A stretch of DNA of 64,000 nucleotides from Trichobilharzia szidati (GCA_944472155.2 OX235271.1:66880416-66944415); one strand, 5' to 3'. Counted from the stretch's first letter, positions 26,501 to 41,500 are shown. The notes: generated by a model not told the origin, from the letters alone. Numbers and translations: made by a program.

Positions 26501-29500
26501 TCAAGTCACTGCCCTCCTTTTTGAGCAACAAAAGGTTAAACGTTAATTGGTGGATAGTGACTAGCAATGGAATCCAGGATGCGCACTTCGTCCTATTCGA
26601 GACTCGTCATCTGGATGTGCCTGTATTCCTCAGTGATTGATGATGTTCCCACCGAGGCTGGAGCCCAGTGCCCATATTTTCAAACGCCAAAGCCTTATCC
26701 ACTAGACCACTTGGGCCACGAGAGCCACCTCTTGTGCAACGGGTCATATTAATTATTTAATTGAATTTTATATTTTCCCGTCGACTGATTGAACCGAATT
26801 GATCGGTCTTAGGTTGATATGTTGGCTTCTTGTGCAGATGCTTCGACGATGTCTGGGCATGTAATCAGAAGTTAATTGGTGGATGGTGACTAGCAGTGGA
26901 ATCCAGGGTGCGCATTTCGTTCTATTTGGAACTAGTCATCACTCACTGGGAATTGCAGGTACATGCAGATGACGAGTTCTAAATAGGACGAAATGCGCAT
27001 CTTGGATTCCACTGCTAATCAACATCCACCAATTAACTTCTGAGTACATGCCCACACATGGTTGAAGCATCTGCATAAGAAGCCGACATGTCAACTTGAG
27101 ACCGAGCACTTCGGTCCAATCAATCGACGGGAAAACCTATAATTGAATTAAACAAAGGGTTAAGTTGGTGACGGGTTGTGAATGGGTACAGAATAATATA
27201 TGACACCTATATATGAGGTCTTCGACTTTTGACCGTAGCCAAGTAGGCTAGTACCAGTTCAGTTCAGTAATATTCAGTCATGATGCAATGAAATACATTA
27301 TTTTACTATACTTTAGAAAGTGTTTCTCATAATTAATATCCCTCGAGTCTTTGATTATCTCTGTCAGAATGTTTAACTGTTCAAAACAGAACATGCTTTT
27401 TATTTTGTGTAGGAAAATGAAGTTAGCGATTTACGCCGGCAATTAGAAATTTGTAAAGCTGAAACAATTAAAGCACAACAAACACACAGTGAAATGATAA
27501 AAGAAGCTAATAAACAGTTGGAAGAAGCTCAAAAGCATTGTCAACAACTTGCCTCATCTGGTATGTTATGTGTTGAATTTATTTCATTTCATGACATGTA
27601 ATAACTAAAACCTTTGATTCATTCCAATAACCCCTATTTGAGATGTTCTGGGGTTGCCAGATCCTAATCCTAAGTAACTCAGTTCAGCTGCTATCATTTT
27701 CAGCTCTTGTATAAAAATCTACTGAGCACTTCGATATACCAAGTGGTGTATGTCTAATGTCACACAAACTCGAAGACTTACGGGCGAAAAGCAACAAATT
27801 GGCTGAATACGCTAGGCGAGCAGCAAAGACAGGACTCCAGGTGAAGATAGAGAAAACGAAGTAGATGAAGATAACCAACTAACAGCAACAACAACAACCA
27901 GCACCAATAACCACTAACGGAGAGATTTGACAGAGGTTACTTCCTTCACTTATCTGACCAAGAAGCACGGTTTCAACCACAGGCAGTCGGAACGGATGAA
28001 GATGTCAAAAGTAGCCAGTCAGAATCGGAAAGGCGACATACGCCTTCACTAACCTGAAACCAGTTTAGAAATCTTCTGCACTGCACTGCACTCAGCCAGT
28101 ATAAACAACAAGATACGGATTTTGAACACAAATGTGAAGTCAGTCAGTTAGTTCTTCAATGCAAGTTGGAAACTTGCAATGTGTGTCACTAAAAGCATTT
28201 CCAACAGGCTACTATAGACTTTTATCAACAGCTGCCTTCGCCGCCTCCATGTTGAAAATGAAATGGCCAGCCAGAAAGAATTAGCAACAAGAAACTCTGG
28301 GTGGGAGCAAACCAATAAAGAGCCTATTGCTCGACAAATATGTAGGGGGAAATGAAGATGGATCGGGCATATGGTGAGTAGGCCGTCAAATGACATCACT
28401 CTCAATGCAGGCGATCGCTTGAATGGAATGCGAATGGGAAGCGACGAATGTGTCGTTGGTGTGAGAGTGACATGTGGGAGATGGTGTAATGAGGAGGAGA
28501 TGAGAGATTATAGGCAATCGTGGGGCCAGCTGAAAAGGATAGCAGAAAATAAAACAAAGTGGACGTGTTTTGTTCCACTCGGAACCCACATTTTGAGTTA
28601 TTGGAAGTTTTACTTGTATTCTAATAATTACTAGTCTTTTTTGCTAACTGTCAGTAACAAGAGCTTTGTTTCTCGTTTTTTGTTAGCCTTGTGCTCTGAA
28701 GTTACATCTTTAAGACAAAAGGTGATTGAGTTGGAGACGTCAAGAAAGATTACAGAAGATGTGAATAAAATTTTACAGGTACTGTTTTTTTGATATCTGT
28801 TTGTTAGTGTAGTTGCTTTCCTATTAATTCAGCTTGTTTCAGTCATTACTTTATGCTATGATTACTTAATATGGTCATTGTTGAACGTGATGAACAGTCT
28901 TACATAACTGATGGTTCAGTCATGCTTAAGTTATTATTATTATTATTACTCATACTATTAACTTCTGTTATAAGTTTAGTGATACTTTATAAGTTAATTA
29001 TTCGAGTGTATCTATGGTACTGTATTCACTGATTGACAGATAATAATATTAATTAAGGATGCTCCATACCATCAACTGATATGAGTAGTTGGAAACCATT
29101 CACGTGCAGCAGTAGTGCCAGATAGCTAGATTAAATTCATCTAAACCCTGGACTGCCATTTTGCCTCTTTGGGACTGAGTTCATCACTTAATCAGTTCAA
29201 AACAAACTTGTTAGCAATCACTTCTGCTTGACATGAGTAGCTTCCAACTACTTATATCAACCAGTAGTCTATGTAGTTATGTTGTTTTACTTGCTTTCTT
29301 CATTGCCACGTCGTGGTGTCAAGCAGATCATATAGTGTGATCTGAATATTTTCGGTTTCCAAATCAAACTGTGGTCAATTCTTAGCTGAAGTTATATAAT
29401 TTACAAATGATGAGATTGATTCTACAATATAAGTTGTTATCAAATTATTATTAATTACTAATATTTTTATTGGTAATAATAATGACAGTGCACTCAAGAA

Positions 29501-32500
29501 CTGTGTTCAGCCTTCATATTCTAAGCCATGAGCTGCATTCAGTTTTTTATGGTGTCACTGGCGTTATTAGAAGGGGGAGTCTGTGTGAAAAGTGTAATGT
29601 GTTTGCATAATACATTTTAAACAGTCAGATCACACTTACTGCTGAAATTGGGCAATTTTTCATTATTTCATGAATCTGAGTATTGGTTGGCTGGTGAATA
29701 AACAGCATAACCGTAGCTGCGTTAAAGTCATCTTGAAGCCACTTCTTAGTGATACAATCTCACTGTTAATATCTTCTGTGAACTGCAGTCTTACGAATAC
29801 TGATTTCTTCAGGACTGTAGACATCTTGGGCTTTTTTTGTACCTGCCAAATCTGTGTATTCACTCTAAAATTACTTAGGGTATTTGCTTTTATTTAGTAG
29901 ACTACGAATATTACAGAATTCTTCGTTGATTGTTTCATTCGATGGAATAACTCTAGCACAGTGAACCAAATGAATGATCAGATTTCGTTGATACTGTAGA
30001 TGGACGAAGCTCACAGAGTGGGTATATTGTCCAGTTGATGTAGATTTCTTATGTAAGCTTTTACATATTGTTCCATCTACAAAAACCAGATGGAGTTATT
30101 CGGTTCATCTTCTTTAGTGAACTTCACTGTTTAATTTCTTTATTATTTCGTTTATTTTAATTGACCTTTCACGTTTTTGCAATTTTTTCATAATTATTGA
30201 ATTGACATGTAAGTGTGTCATCAAACTGTTCAAAATGTATTGCACAAATATATAACAGTTTTCAAATGAATTCCTTCTTCTCTGTAGTAATTCCTTCATG
30301 AGCGGTAAACTGTTGTCCCAGTTAAGCTGTGCGTTTTAACCTAGAGTATGCGATTAACGAACATCACTGATTACTATTGATAAATTGGGATTCAACATTG
30401 CGGCAGTTACCATAAGGAAATGTAATTTATAGCATAGGTCATATTTTTAATATCTGTACTTTTAGTTATGTCATTGTTACGTTATTTTAGAAAATTACGC
30501 TTGAATTTAGTCATGTAATAAGAATCTTCATTCCTTATTTTAATGGTATTTCTGAAGGATGAATTACGGGGTTTTCGGGATCAAGTTGCCATATATGAAA
30601 ATGTTTTAAGGTTAGACGTATATTCGCATAATGCCGATAATGAAGATCCAATTATGTATGAACCAAGTGATCTTACACCTTATGCGAATAAAGGACGTCA
30701 CAGTGGTAAATCTGTTGCTTTCGCCGATGTTGATACACATGGACCTAGTGAAGCTAATCCACTTCATCGACGACCATCTTCGGCTATAGAACGACCGATC
30801 TATCATCAAGCGTTGGATGAGAATTTCGATATTTCTACTCGTTGCCATTCAGACGAACAATCTACTAGAACACGTCAACACTCGTAAGATTTAACATTTT
30901 TAAAAGTTTTTATTCATGAAATTTAATTTCTGTATGATAATATGCAATTTTAACAAGTGTGAACGAAATCTGTGTATTTAGTATAGAAGCGTTAAAGTCC
31001 TATTTTTTATCTGTCTATGTTTATTGGCAACTAAATGCCATAGTTGACTAAGTAGTTGCTATTAAAATCTTTTGAAATCTGAAAGAAGACCGATGAATGC
31101 AGTATATTTTGATGCAGTTAATTACAGAATGAAATCAACTTAACTACTGTGGACGGTTTTATTTTAAAAGTAACTGTTATTTCGCTCAATTCTTGTCAAA
31201 CGTCAAACCAACTCTCATTTTAATTTTGTCTGCATTGTTTGGTGAGGTAAGCTCTTGTATGTAATGTGTAGAAATAAACCATCAGTACAATTTTAATAAA
31301 AAGTAGTTAAAGTGTTCGGGAATGTTAGTTGATTTACGTGCTAGTGGAGATATGACGAATGCAATTTCAAATCATGTAGTGAAAGACACGCAGGTGTACG
31401 CCAACACTGCCCACCTTTGACGCTGTCACAAAGTTAGCCTGGTCATCAAAGATCGGGTTTACAAAGCTTGGGTTCGCACGGTCCTACGACTTTGTAACGT
31501 CGTCCCTTCCCCTCCAAAGCTTGAGGATGCACAGCGACTTTGTGTTCAATCACCAGTGTCTCCTTACAATTGTTTGCATCTGGTGTTATAATTTTGAGGT
31601 CCGACGTTGTATAAGTGGAAATTGTGGGGATTTCTTCCAACAAGTAATATCATCTTGAGATATCGGCTTTAGAGGCTCTGACATATGCCACGATTTTTGT
31701 CCTGACTGCCATCCTGTACACTATTTGCTCTCTCTAAAATTGGTAGGTACTTAGGTTATGACATCTTGCCATTTAACAGATGTAATGGGTTCGCATCTGC
31801 ATGAGCATGATGACTGCCTGAGTGGAGTCCGGAAGATCATCTTATTCAGTGGTATGGAGTTAAAATCATTGGCGAACACGCCACAATTTCCAAGTTCCAT
31901 CTAAGTGCAATACAGAGTAGTAAACACTCCTTTGAATTCTCCTAATAAATACTCCTACCTGTTCGTATAAAGCTGTTCCTCAATTATTTTATTTTACTTT
32001 CGTTTATATTGTTGTTTTATTCTTGTTTGGTGCATTTCTTGGTGCCCATATGATGCGAAGTTTGTGTTTGAAATAAAGTAAGGTAAATAATTTTTGTTTT
32101 TTAAGTCCTGGCATCATTCCATGCATCGCATTCCTCAAATCTAATAATACGCCATGTTGAATCTGATAAACTCATTCAGTGAAGGAAAATTAGTCAAGCA
32201 AAGAAACGAACTATGCCTACACTTTAATTCAAATAAATGTTTTTATGTAATGGACTATGATTGCAATAAGATGCATATGTTTACTTTTAGTGATAAGATT
32301 CATGAAGATATAATGATCATGATCAAAGACAGCTAGCCTTTTCAAGTGGGAGACATTGAGGTTAGGCGTCGAGGGTTAGGTGAGGGGAAAAGGTCAATCA
32401 ATGAGCCTGTGTAGCTACATGGATTGCGATAGTTAGGCCATGTGTTACACATGCCTAGCTATCACCTTCCTCGACGGACAGTGTTAACTGACATGGAATA

Positions 32501-35500
32501 AGGTTCGAAAAGAGCCAGTGTCGGTTAAACGAAAAACATGGCTTCATCAGTCAATGAAATCCACAACAATTAGTTTAAGCCAGCTGGTCACGTAGGGAGG
32601 TGTAGACTGGCTTCCTGTGTGGTAGTCCTCGGGATGGTAAGAATCAGTGGCTGGAGACAATTGGTGATATGGCGAAAATTCGTTCTCATTGGCTCAGATG
32701 CATTCGCTTTCTGTGATTTATCATATGCAATAAAACTTGTTTTTCCATGTTACTATTCTTTTTCTCTCAAACATCTGTTTATTATCTCTGTTTTGAACCT
32801 TCCTTTACTCTCTTCTTCTGCTTCGTGCGCTACATGGTGTGGCAACCCGAAATGGTGGACATCTGTGGAAAGTTCTTTGTCGAAGTCAGTCATTGATTAT
32901 ACTTCACCTAATGGCAAGTCTATGACTTAAGTCTGTTGATTGTATCATTTGGGTGAAATGTGTGGCGTCTAATTGTGCGAAACAACTCTGGTTCATCTGC
33001 TCGAATAATTATCTAGTAGAAATAACTTTTTATTTGTTCTTTGGCTGAGTTTTTATAAAGTGCATCAATATTTACGCATATTTCAGTTGCACGTTTCGTA
33101 AAGATTGCAACAATGTATTCATACTTTATATTAGATATGTTTATTTGATATAACTCATATTCATGCAGTAATGATAGCCAAATGACCTTTCGAGCATAAT
33201 TTATCGCTCATAAGTATATCAATGTATTTACACGTCTTCATAATTTGCTTTCACTCGTTTCACTCTCCCCCTTTTGCATTGCAATTGACCATAGATCCGA
33301 TATTAAGCGTTGCGTTATTCGACTGCGTATGTTTGGTGTCTAGATAAAGAGAGAGAGCTGTAAATCACCGAATCTCTGGTCATCGAATCACCACCAAACG
33401 CATGTAACGCTTATCCTGGACGAATGGATAATAATAATAAAACTCAGTATAAATTAGGGGTATACAAACTAGATTCAAAATATTCAGACCATAGATATTA
33501 CGGATTTCCAGTGTATAGCAAATAATGAAGGTGCAAATACATTGATATGATTACAGGCAATAATTTATGCTCAAAACGTCATCCAGTTATCTATACTACG
33601 TCACTGTGTTATGTGAATAAACTTACCTAATATGGAATTATATTCTGCTACAGGGCCCTAAATCTACACTGACATTAATGTATTCATATTATTAATGGAG
33701 ATGTGTTCCACTGGCCCTATCACTTGATTTTTAGCATGAGGATCAAGGGATTGAATCCTACACCGCCTACTTCAACTCAGGAGCATAGGTACTATTATCA
33801 TCCCTCACACAATATGTATTTCTTATACCTTGGTATGTGGAAAAATTTGTTCTGAGTAACTGATTTCTAACTAAGCAATTCTTATTAGTACGATTACATA
33901 ATTTTAGCGTTGAATTGTTACTTTACTTTATAGAGGTGGTAAACAGGCGTTCAGTGATAATGAAGATATGCTTGGTAAATTGGGTGAATGTGACAAAGTT
34001 TCATTTCATTCATTAACTCGTCAGGGTATATTAACTAGCACTCCTGCAGTGAAATCGAAGTCATCACCGAAATCTCCGATGGGTAGGCTGCGTGCTGAAC
34101 TTGAAAAATGCTTATTAAACTATAAGGCTAAACGAGAACAAATAACTAAACTCCATGAAGCTTTATATACAACACGTTGTCAATTGCATCAATCAAGAGA
34201 GTTAACAGAAAAGGCGGAAAAATCAGCTAAACTTTTACAGGTAATTTGAAGATGTCTGATATATACATGTACTAATGCTGAATTGCTTATTGGTAACATT
34301 AGTATTATTTAGGAATGTGTGTGTTTTACACTGTGATTCGTTTTTCTAAAGGGGATTCAGTTTTTACTGAAGTTTGTACTGTGACGCAATGCCGAATCTC
34401 TTTATTAAAAATATTTTATCTCATCTAGCCCTATCAAAACGGAATTCGTTTATACCACATAGCATTGTAGAACTGATACTTAAATGTATTTTGTTATAGT
34501 TACTTCTGGTAAATCAGTACGAGTAAATTCTTCCGTGTATTGGTCTATTTGATCGATTACCCAGCAGCTTGCCTCTATTTTATTTTGTTTTCTGCAGTCT
34601 TTTCTGACTGGTTCCACGATTGCTTACCAGCTTTCATTTTCTCCCTATACAATCTCTGCCATGTCACTCTCGGTTGCCCAACTCTTCGCTTGCCATTTGG
34701 TTTCCATTCTAAGGTCGTCTAACATTCCCCCCAATGTACATCCATTCCATCTCCATTTCCCTCTACATATTTCTTGGTTTTGCTTTTGGTCGGTCCACTG
34801 CACTGCTAGAATTTTTATTTCTTTCTCCTTTCTGGATATCTGGTCGTCAGTATCGAGCAAGGACATCTGTTGGTTGATGAGTTCGCAGTAAGATATTGAA
34901 AATGTGTTTTGTGACTCGTCACGTCTGAGCCGCATAGAAGCTCTAACTTGATATGATTAGTGAAAATTCTAATATTGTTCTTCATGTTGAGTGCAGTAGA
35001 CTTTCACACTGATTTCACAATAACGGTCTGTCTTATTTTCCGGGTTTTGGCTTTGATATCCTCGTCAATACCGATTTTAAATGGTACTTTACCGTTCAGT
35101 TGACAAATGAAAGATATGACTTCCTTCAAATTTGTCCCGTTGGTGTTGATGAGTGGTGCTTGGTGTTGTTTGTTAGGTACTTTTATCTTCTCTGTCTTTT
35201 TTCGATCACTTGTAATCCTCTCTTTACTGCCTTTCCTGCCAACTCGTTGACTTTCACCTGCAGGTCTTCGAATATGGCGAAAGAAATGGAAGTCTGCTGC
35301 AAAAGCAATAGCGAAGGCTGTTGATAAATTTCAGCCAGTGGATTTCGATGGTTTCATTAGGACAGAGCTATGATTGGAGACAGATTATGGCTGACGTCGA
35401 ACATGACCAGGAATGAAATCCGCTTAAACAAAAGATGATGACCCCGAACATTGGCGAATGATAATAGCGAAACATTTCGGTCAGGAATAAATAATACCCA

Positions 35501-38500
35501 ACAACTGTTTATATCGATTAAGGAGATGTGTCCTCTGTTGGGTGAGATATTGCAAAGAAGTTCAGTAACTTCTGAGCAGGGATGACCGCAACGTTGGGTT
35601 AGAATTTTAGCTATCCTGTAGCTGCGCTGTAATTGCTTAGTATCCTACTTCAACAGAGTAGCTAAGGCAGCAAAAACTGCCTCTAATCTAAAACCAGGCA
35701 AATATATTAGGATGTGTTTCTATGACTGCAGATGTGTTTAAAGAATGCGGTGATAAGATTTTGGCGAGATGAATCAGGATTTCAGATGATATTATTTTAG
35801 GTGAAGACTCTGAAAATTGTGACAACTGTTTTTATTTCTCACTGATATATTTTTAACAAAATAAGTGAAGAGGGAATGGTTTACTTTAATTTTAGAATAA
35901 TTAATCGAAATTACTTAGGTTAACTCTCGGATTTTATATTGTCATCTTTAGATATGTAAAATAACAGTGTATCTGGTATTCTGATACAGCTTGTGTCCGC
36001 TCCACTTTTTGTGGTTGGGATAATTAGGCAAGTATTTCGTTAACTTCTAGTGCATGTTACATTTCTTAAAAATAGTAACACTTGGAGTGTTATTGCTAAT
36101 TTTATCATGTTATTCAACTTTGTAGGAACGTGTTGTTTCAATGGAACATGAATTATCCACTCTACGCGGTATTGGTGAAAATCCTGGACCTAGAGAAGTT
36201 CTGTTAGGTGGTCAGTTAGAACGTTTAAAGGGAGATTATGTTCGTCTTGAGGAAGAATTACAGGTGCGTAAAGTATTTTATATTCTAATAGCTTCATGTC
36301 TTCATTATCTCAGAATTCTCTTTTTAATACATTATTGATTTTCTCTTCACTTAGGTGACACGTACTCGTTTACAAGCTGCTCTTGGTGCAGAGGCTAAAG
36401 CATTGGAAGCTGAAAAAGCTGCAAGTGAACGTTTAGCTGCAAGTGTAGCAGAAAGAGATGCAGCTGTTGATCGAGCTAGAGCAGTCTGTGAGTCTCATTA
36501 TACTGCAATGCGTCGACGTTTGGAAGTGGATTGGGCGAATGAAAAAGAAGCGTATGCGCGTCGTGCTGAAGAGAAGCTCGCAGATATGAGGTTAGAGTTT
36601 GAGTTTATGTTATGCTTACGTTACGAATTAGCAATTTTACAACCAATTATCCTACCTTATATATATATATATATATATTTTATACAAAGCTTCACAGTAG
36701 GTAGATATTCCACTAGTTCACGAGTTGTTTGAACGTTAGTGGTCAATGTTTATAAAACTAATATTCAATTATCTATATGGGGTCTTGCTGATTGACTAGT
36801 GTTTTGCTAGTATAACTTATTTAGAAGTCTAAGAAAAAGTTTTAATAGCTTTGTAAAAATTTTTTATTCCCTTACGTTCCCAGTGGAATTTAGGGCTTCA
36901 AGCTAAAGGCTTGAAGTTTCCGTAGCAGTGGTGTTTATTCTTACGGGATGGGGTTGCCCAATCTTCCCTCTTTACTAGTCTTATTAATAGCTTAGCGAGG
37001 TTAAGGAATGCGTTGACCGGGGATCGAACCCTGAACCACCTGCGTGGTCGGCGAGCACTCTGCCGCTGTGCCACCGACGCTTTGTAAGATATCAAGTCAT
37101 TTTGTGCTTGCCTATTTTATGATCTCCGGTAGTAAATACATGCGAATAACTGACATTCTTCTATTGTTGTTGACACTGGTTTTCCCCTAACTCCTAGTAC
37201 TATCAATCTTGTATTTTAAGAGGTGTATCGGAATAATTGTTTGGAGAATCCTTACTGAACGATCTATTTACGATATTGCTACTTATTTAGACATTCCATC
37301 TACCTTTGTAAAATGGAATGTACCTCCAGGAACATGGCAAGTCCCTTTTTATGCATTTTCACGTCACGTCTCTCATTTGAGTTTAATTAAAGATCATTCA
37401 TGGTCTAATCTCAAAGTAGCCTGAGATGAGTTTAGGCAAAAAAATGGAATTGGAATTTCATGAGTTCCTGGCTAAACATGAAGCAGAATTGCAGTGTTTT
37501 CCAAGACAGCTAGGCTTGCTAAAGCTGTCCATTGATGATAGGGAAGTGTCTGATCCTCTTACTCAAACAGCACCGTCCTTGGTGTCTACTTTCACTTTGC
37601 GAACAAAGGTCAGTGAAAGTGTTATAAACTTCCCCATCACCATCGAATAGGTATAACAAGCTTAGTTCTCTTTGAAAACATCGCAATTCCGCTTCATGTT
37701 TATCCTGGAACCCACGACATTCCAAATCCACTTTTTGTCTAAACTCATCCAAGGCTACTCTAGAGTTAGACCAAACATGACCATTAACTAAACTCAAATG
37801 ACAGCCATGACATGGAAATGCAAAAAAAGGAACAATGTCGTTGGGCAGCTATACAAACAAGTACTATGCAGCGCAATTATTTCACCAAAATCAACCGTAT
37901 GAAGGACCAGAGAATCATGATGAATATTCCCAACAAGGTGTGATCAAAAATCTTCCAGCAAGAATCATAGGAGTATCATTTTTAGTATAATAGTTCCCAG
38001 ATCGTTGGATTAAGGGTACATCGTTGTGCTTTTCCCTGGATTTCGTTAAGTTTGTTTTGACAGTAAACTCCAGTGTAACCTATCTTCATCTGTTTTAGAA
38101 AAGAGCTTTATGGGATGCAACAGGAAGTTCAACGGGTTACAAATTTATATCATGAAAGTCAAGTATCTGCTAAGAAGGCTGTAGAAGATGCCCTACTGGA
38201 AGTGAGTAGTAGTAGTAATAGTAGAATACTAGTAACATTATTTCTATTTGTTGTATTTGTGCATAATATGTAAAATAATTCGTTTGCTGCACTAATTAAG
38301 AATGATTTCCAGATCATTTATGGGAGTGGAGGGTAAGCTAATGAGCCACATCTAAATGTCCCTTCATTCATTGCTGAGCATTTAAGTAGTTTGCTCATAT
38401 ATTTTATTATTTTCTATCTTGATTATTTCCATAGACAGTTTTATTGCATAGTTCTGTAACTGATAAGAAAATTATAACCAATAATAGTTAGTTCTAAACC

Positions 38501-41500
38501 AGTCATGTATGTCTGGTTCATTTCGTGTTTTCGTATCGATTGTTTAAACGCATAATGGGTAATTTATTTGAAGATGAAATGGGATTCTGATTGGCAGCAT
38601 GATTCGAATCAACTGTCTCCGCATTACTGATGCAGTGCTCATTTCACCCTTAATCACTACCACTTTCCTCATTAACAGTCTAGCGATCCAAGGCTATGTC
38701 AGACAGTCTTACTATCGGTTTAAATGCATGGTGCTATGTGGTACTGATTGATAGGATAAGAGAGTAGTCAAATACCAATCATATCAACCTGTAATGCTTG
38801 CTAGCCAGATGGAAATGATCTAAACGCCGGACAGCTGTTTCTCTGCTTTGGGACCAAACTCACCAATGGTGTAGCCGGTGACTTACTACAGAAGTCGTGA
38901 CCAGTGAGGTCCATCCAGTCGGGACTGAGGATGGAGTTCCCGACGAAGCCATTGGTTAGTGGTCGCGCTAAAATCACGAATTGGTAGAAGTTAGAAATCA
39001 TGGGCCATTGAATTGGGTCCCAGTTGCTGAATGGTATACGAGCTTGCATTGTAACCGGAAGGTCCTAGGTTCGTCCCTCCGGTAGTGTGTGCATTATAAA
39101 GTTACATAGATTGAGATGGCTAGGACACGTGCTGCGCATGACTAACCATCGCCTCCCCCGACGGGCATTACTTGATGAAATAGGTGCAGGCTGGAAAAGA
39201 GTAAGTGGTGGCCAAACGAAAACATGGTATCAATCCATGAAATCCTTGACAGTTAAACTGAGTCCAGGTAGGGAGATGCAGACTTCCGGGTTGGGGCCCT
39301 CGGGACTCTAAGAATCAATGGCTGGAGACAACAGGTGACGAGCCTCAAAATCGTTGTCAATGGCTTACGCAGATGTATTCAGTCTCTGTAATCTTTCATA
39401 TTCCTTTCTACCATTACTCATTCTGTTTCACTCTTATACTTGTCAAAAGTCTAATGATTCTCTTGACTCATCTTCTTGTCTACGTTTTTGTGCTATTTGG
39501 GACGTGGCAACTCGAACTGCTGCACTTCGGTGCCAAGTTCTATGTTGACACCAGACAGACAGAGTGTGTGCATACCACCGTTGAGTCCCGAAATAGAACG
39601 AAACAGTTGTCCAGTACTCCCTGGTTTTCAATAGTTCTCTAACTGATATATGTATGATATGTCCGCTTAAATTTAATAAGTAGCGTTATCTCTGCTTGTA
39701 TTTTCTTTTAAGTTTTTTTGTGAATTAATTACTTAGCATTTTCTGATAGTAGTAGTTCATCTTAATTTTCTATACTTAGTATAGATTTGTTATATGGTAC
39801 TAACTTTTAGGCTATGAAGTTAAGAGAAGCTGAAAGAATGAAATTTTGGAGAGAAGAGCTGCCTGAACAAGTAAGTATTTTACTAAGTGGTTCGTTTTTT
39901 TTATCGCTCATCTACTTCATTGAAATGAAATAAGCCTTCCTTGAATTACAAATGTCAACTGATTAAGTAGAATTAAGGAAATAAATGAAAGTTTGTATTT
40001 GGCAGATTGAATTTCAAAGTAGAACTTTTCAAAGAAGAAAACGTGTTCAAGTTGCCACACTGCCTACAGCATACGAATGTGGAGAAACGGAAAGAAAAAA
40101 GATATTCAAAAGAAATAAAATGAGCAGAAATGTACGAGAGAAAGAATAATTACACAGAGAAACATGATGACTTTATCCATATGGGAGATTACAAAGAGTG
40201 AATTTATCTAAGCCAATGAAAACAACATTGAGCTGTATCACTGATAGTCTCCTACCACTCAGTCCACACGTTCATACGTGTCTTCCCCAAACTGCTAGTC
40301 AACGACTTCACGAACTGAAGAAAGGTTTTGCTTTGAGCACGTCTAACTCACTTCCAACCTAATCTTACACCGGCTAACATTTCTTGTCGAGCAAGCCGGC
40401 GGCTTGACATGCATAGTGATCTCAATCAACGTACCTTCACAACCTCAGAAAGATTGTGAAATCAGTTATTTCTCATAATCTCCTTTTTGTTTCTACAACT
40501 AGTGTGCCCTGGCGAATTCGAAAGCTTTTGTCATTGTCTTCCATGCAGTATTAAGGTTAGTAATCAGGTTATTATATAGTACCGGACTATGAACCACACA
40601 TAGTGTAAGGACTGATGGTACTGCCCAGCTGCTCAGAGTGAATTAGTTAGAGAAAAAGATTCAAACTCAGGATCCACTAGCTGAAAGCTGAATGATTAAT
40701 CCAATAAGTGGTGAATGTAAATTTCATTCAATTCGATATGAACTATACATATATATTCTAAATGAGCATTTATTTCTCTAGACTGTCTTGTGTTTTCACT
40801 TTCCAATTTCGTAGATTGAAGTTGCACGTCAATCGTGGTTATCGGAGATGAAAGGGCAATATACAAGTGTCAATCCAAGTAAGTGTTGAATATTTGTTGA
40901 TTTAGGATAATTATTTCTCCAGACATCATCAACCACTGTTTATTTCATGATCATTTTCTTATAATGCGTGTCACAGAAGACATAAATTCTCCAGAATGGT
41001 GTACGTGTAGACAGATTTTAAGTTTACTTGATTGATGAAAGCCAAGACTTGTTTTGGATTGATATTATTATTATTTCCTTTAATTCCTAGAGGAACATAG
41101 GGCTTCAGTCGCACGTCCCCAGTGCGTTCGGTTCTCTGCTAATGTTTTCACCTCGCTCTATGTCTGCCCACACGCTTTCATCTCCTCTTCACATGACCTC
41201 CTCCAAGTCACCCTTGCAATGATGACCAACTCTCCGCTTCCCTTTCGGGTTCCACTCGAGCAATGGCTTGTCTAGTGATGTCACTTGATGGTTGGTTTCC
41301 TCAGAGTATGGCCAATTCATCTCCATTTCCTTCTGCATATTTGTTTCACAATCAGTTCCTGGTTGGTTCGCTCCCAAAGATCCCTGTTGCTGATCTTTTC
41401 TGGCTATCTGATCTTGAATATTGAGGAAAGACAACTGTTAATGAAGGTCTGTAGTTTGTTTGAGATGCTCTTTATGACGCGCAGTGCAAGTCTCTGATCC

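Noticed and set aside
25282..27155. CRISPR-like repeats around the Sm-alpha cluster
   Set aside because: Repeats are dispersed SINEs in opposite orientations in a eukaryotic intron, with no regular spacing.
30543..30887. Open frame with its own ATG as a separate gene
   Set aside because: Codons before 30558 are intronic; splice phase and homology make it CEP152 exon 11.
33680..33760. Possible tRNA-like segment with GGGATTGAATCC
   Set aside because: Only a B-box-like match; no acceptor or D-arm pairing could be drawn.
36591..36732. Read-through of exon 14 to a stop at 36732
   Set aside because: The donor at 36591 joins exon 15 in phase, and the extension is low-complexity ending in TA repeats.
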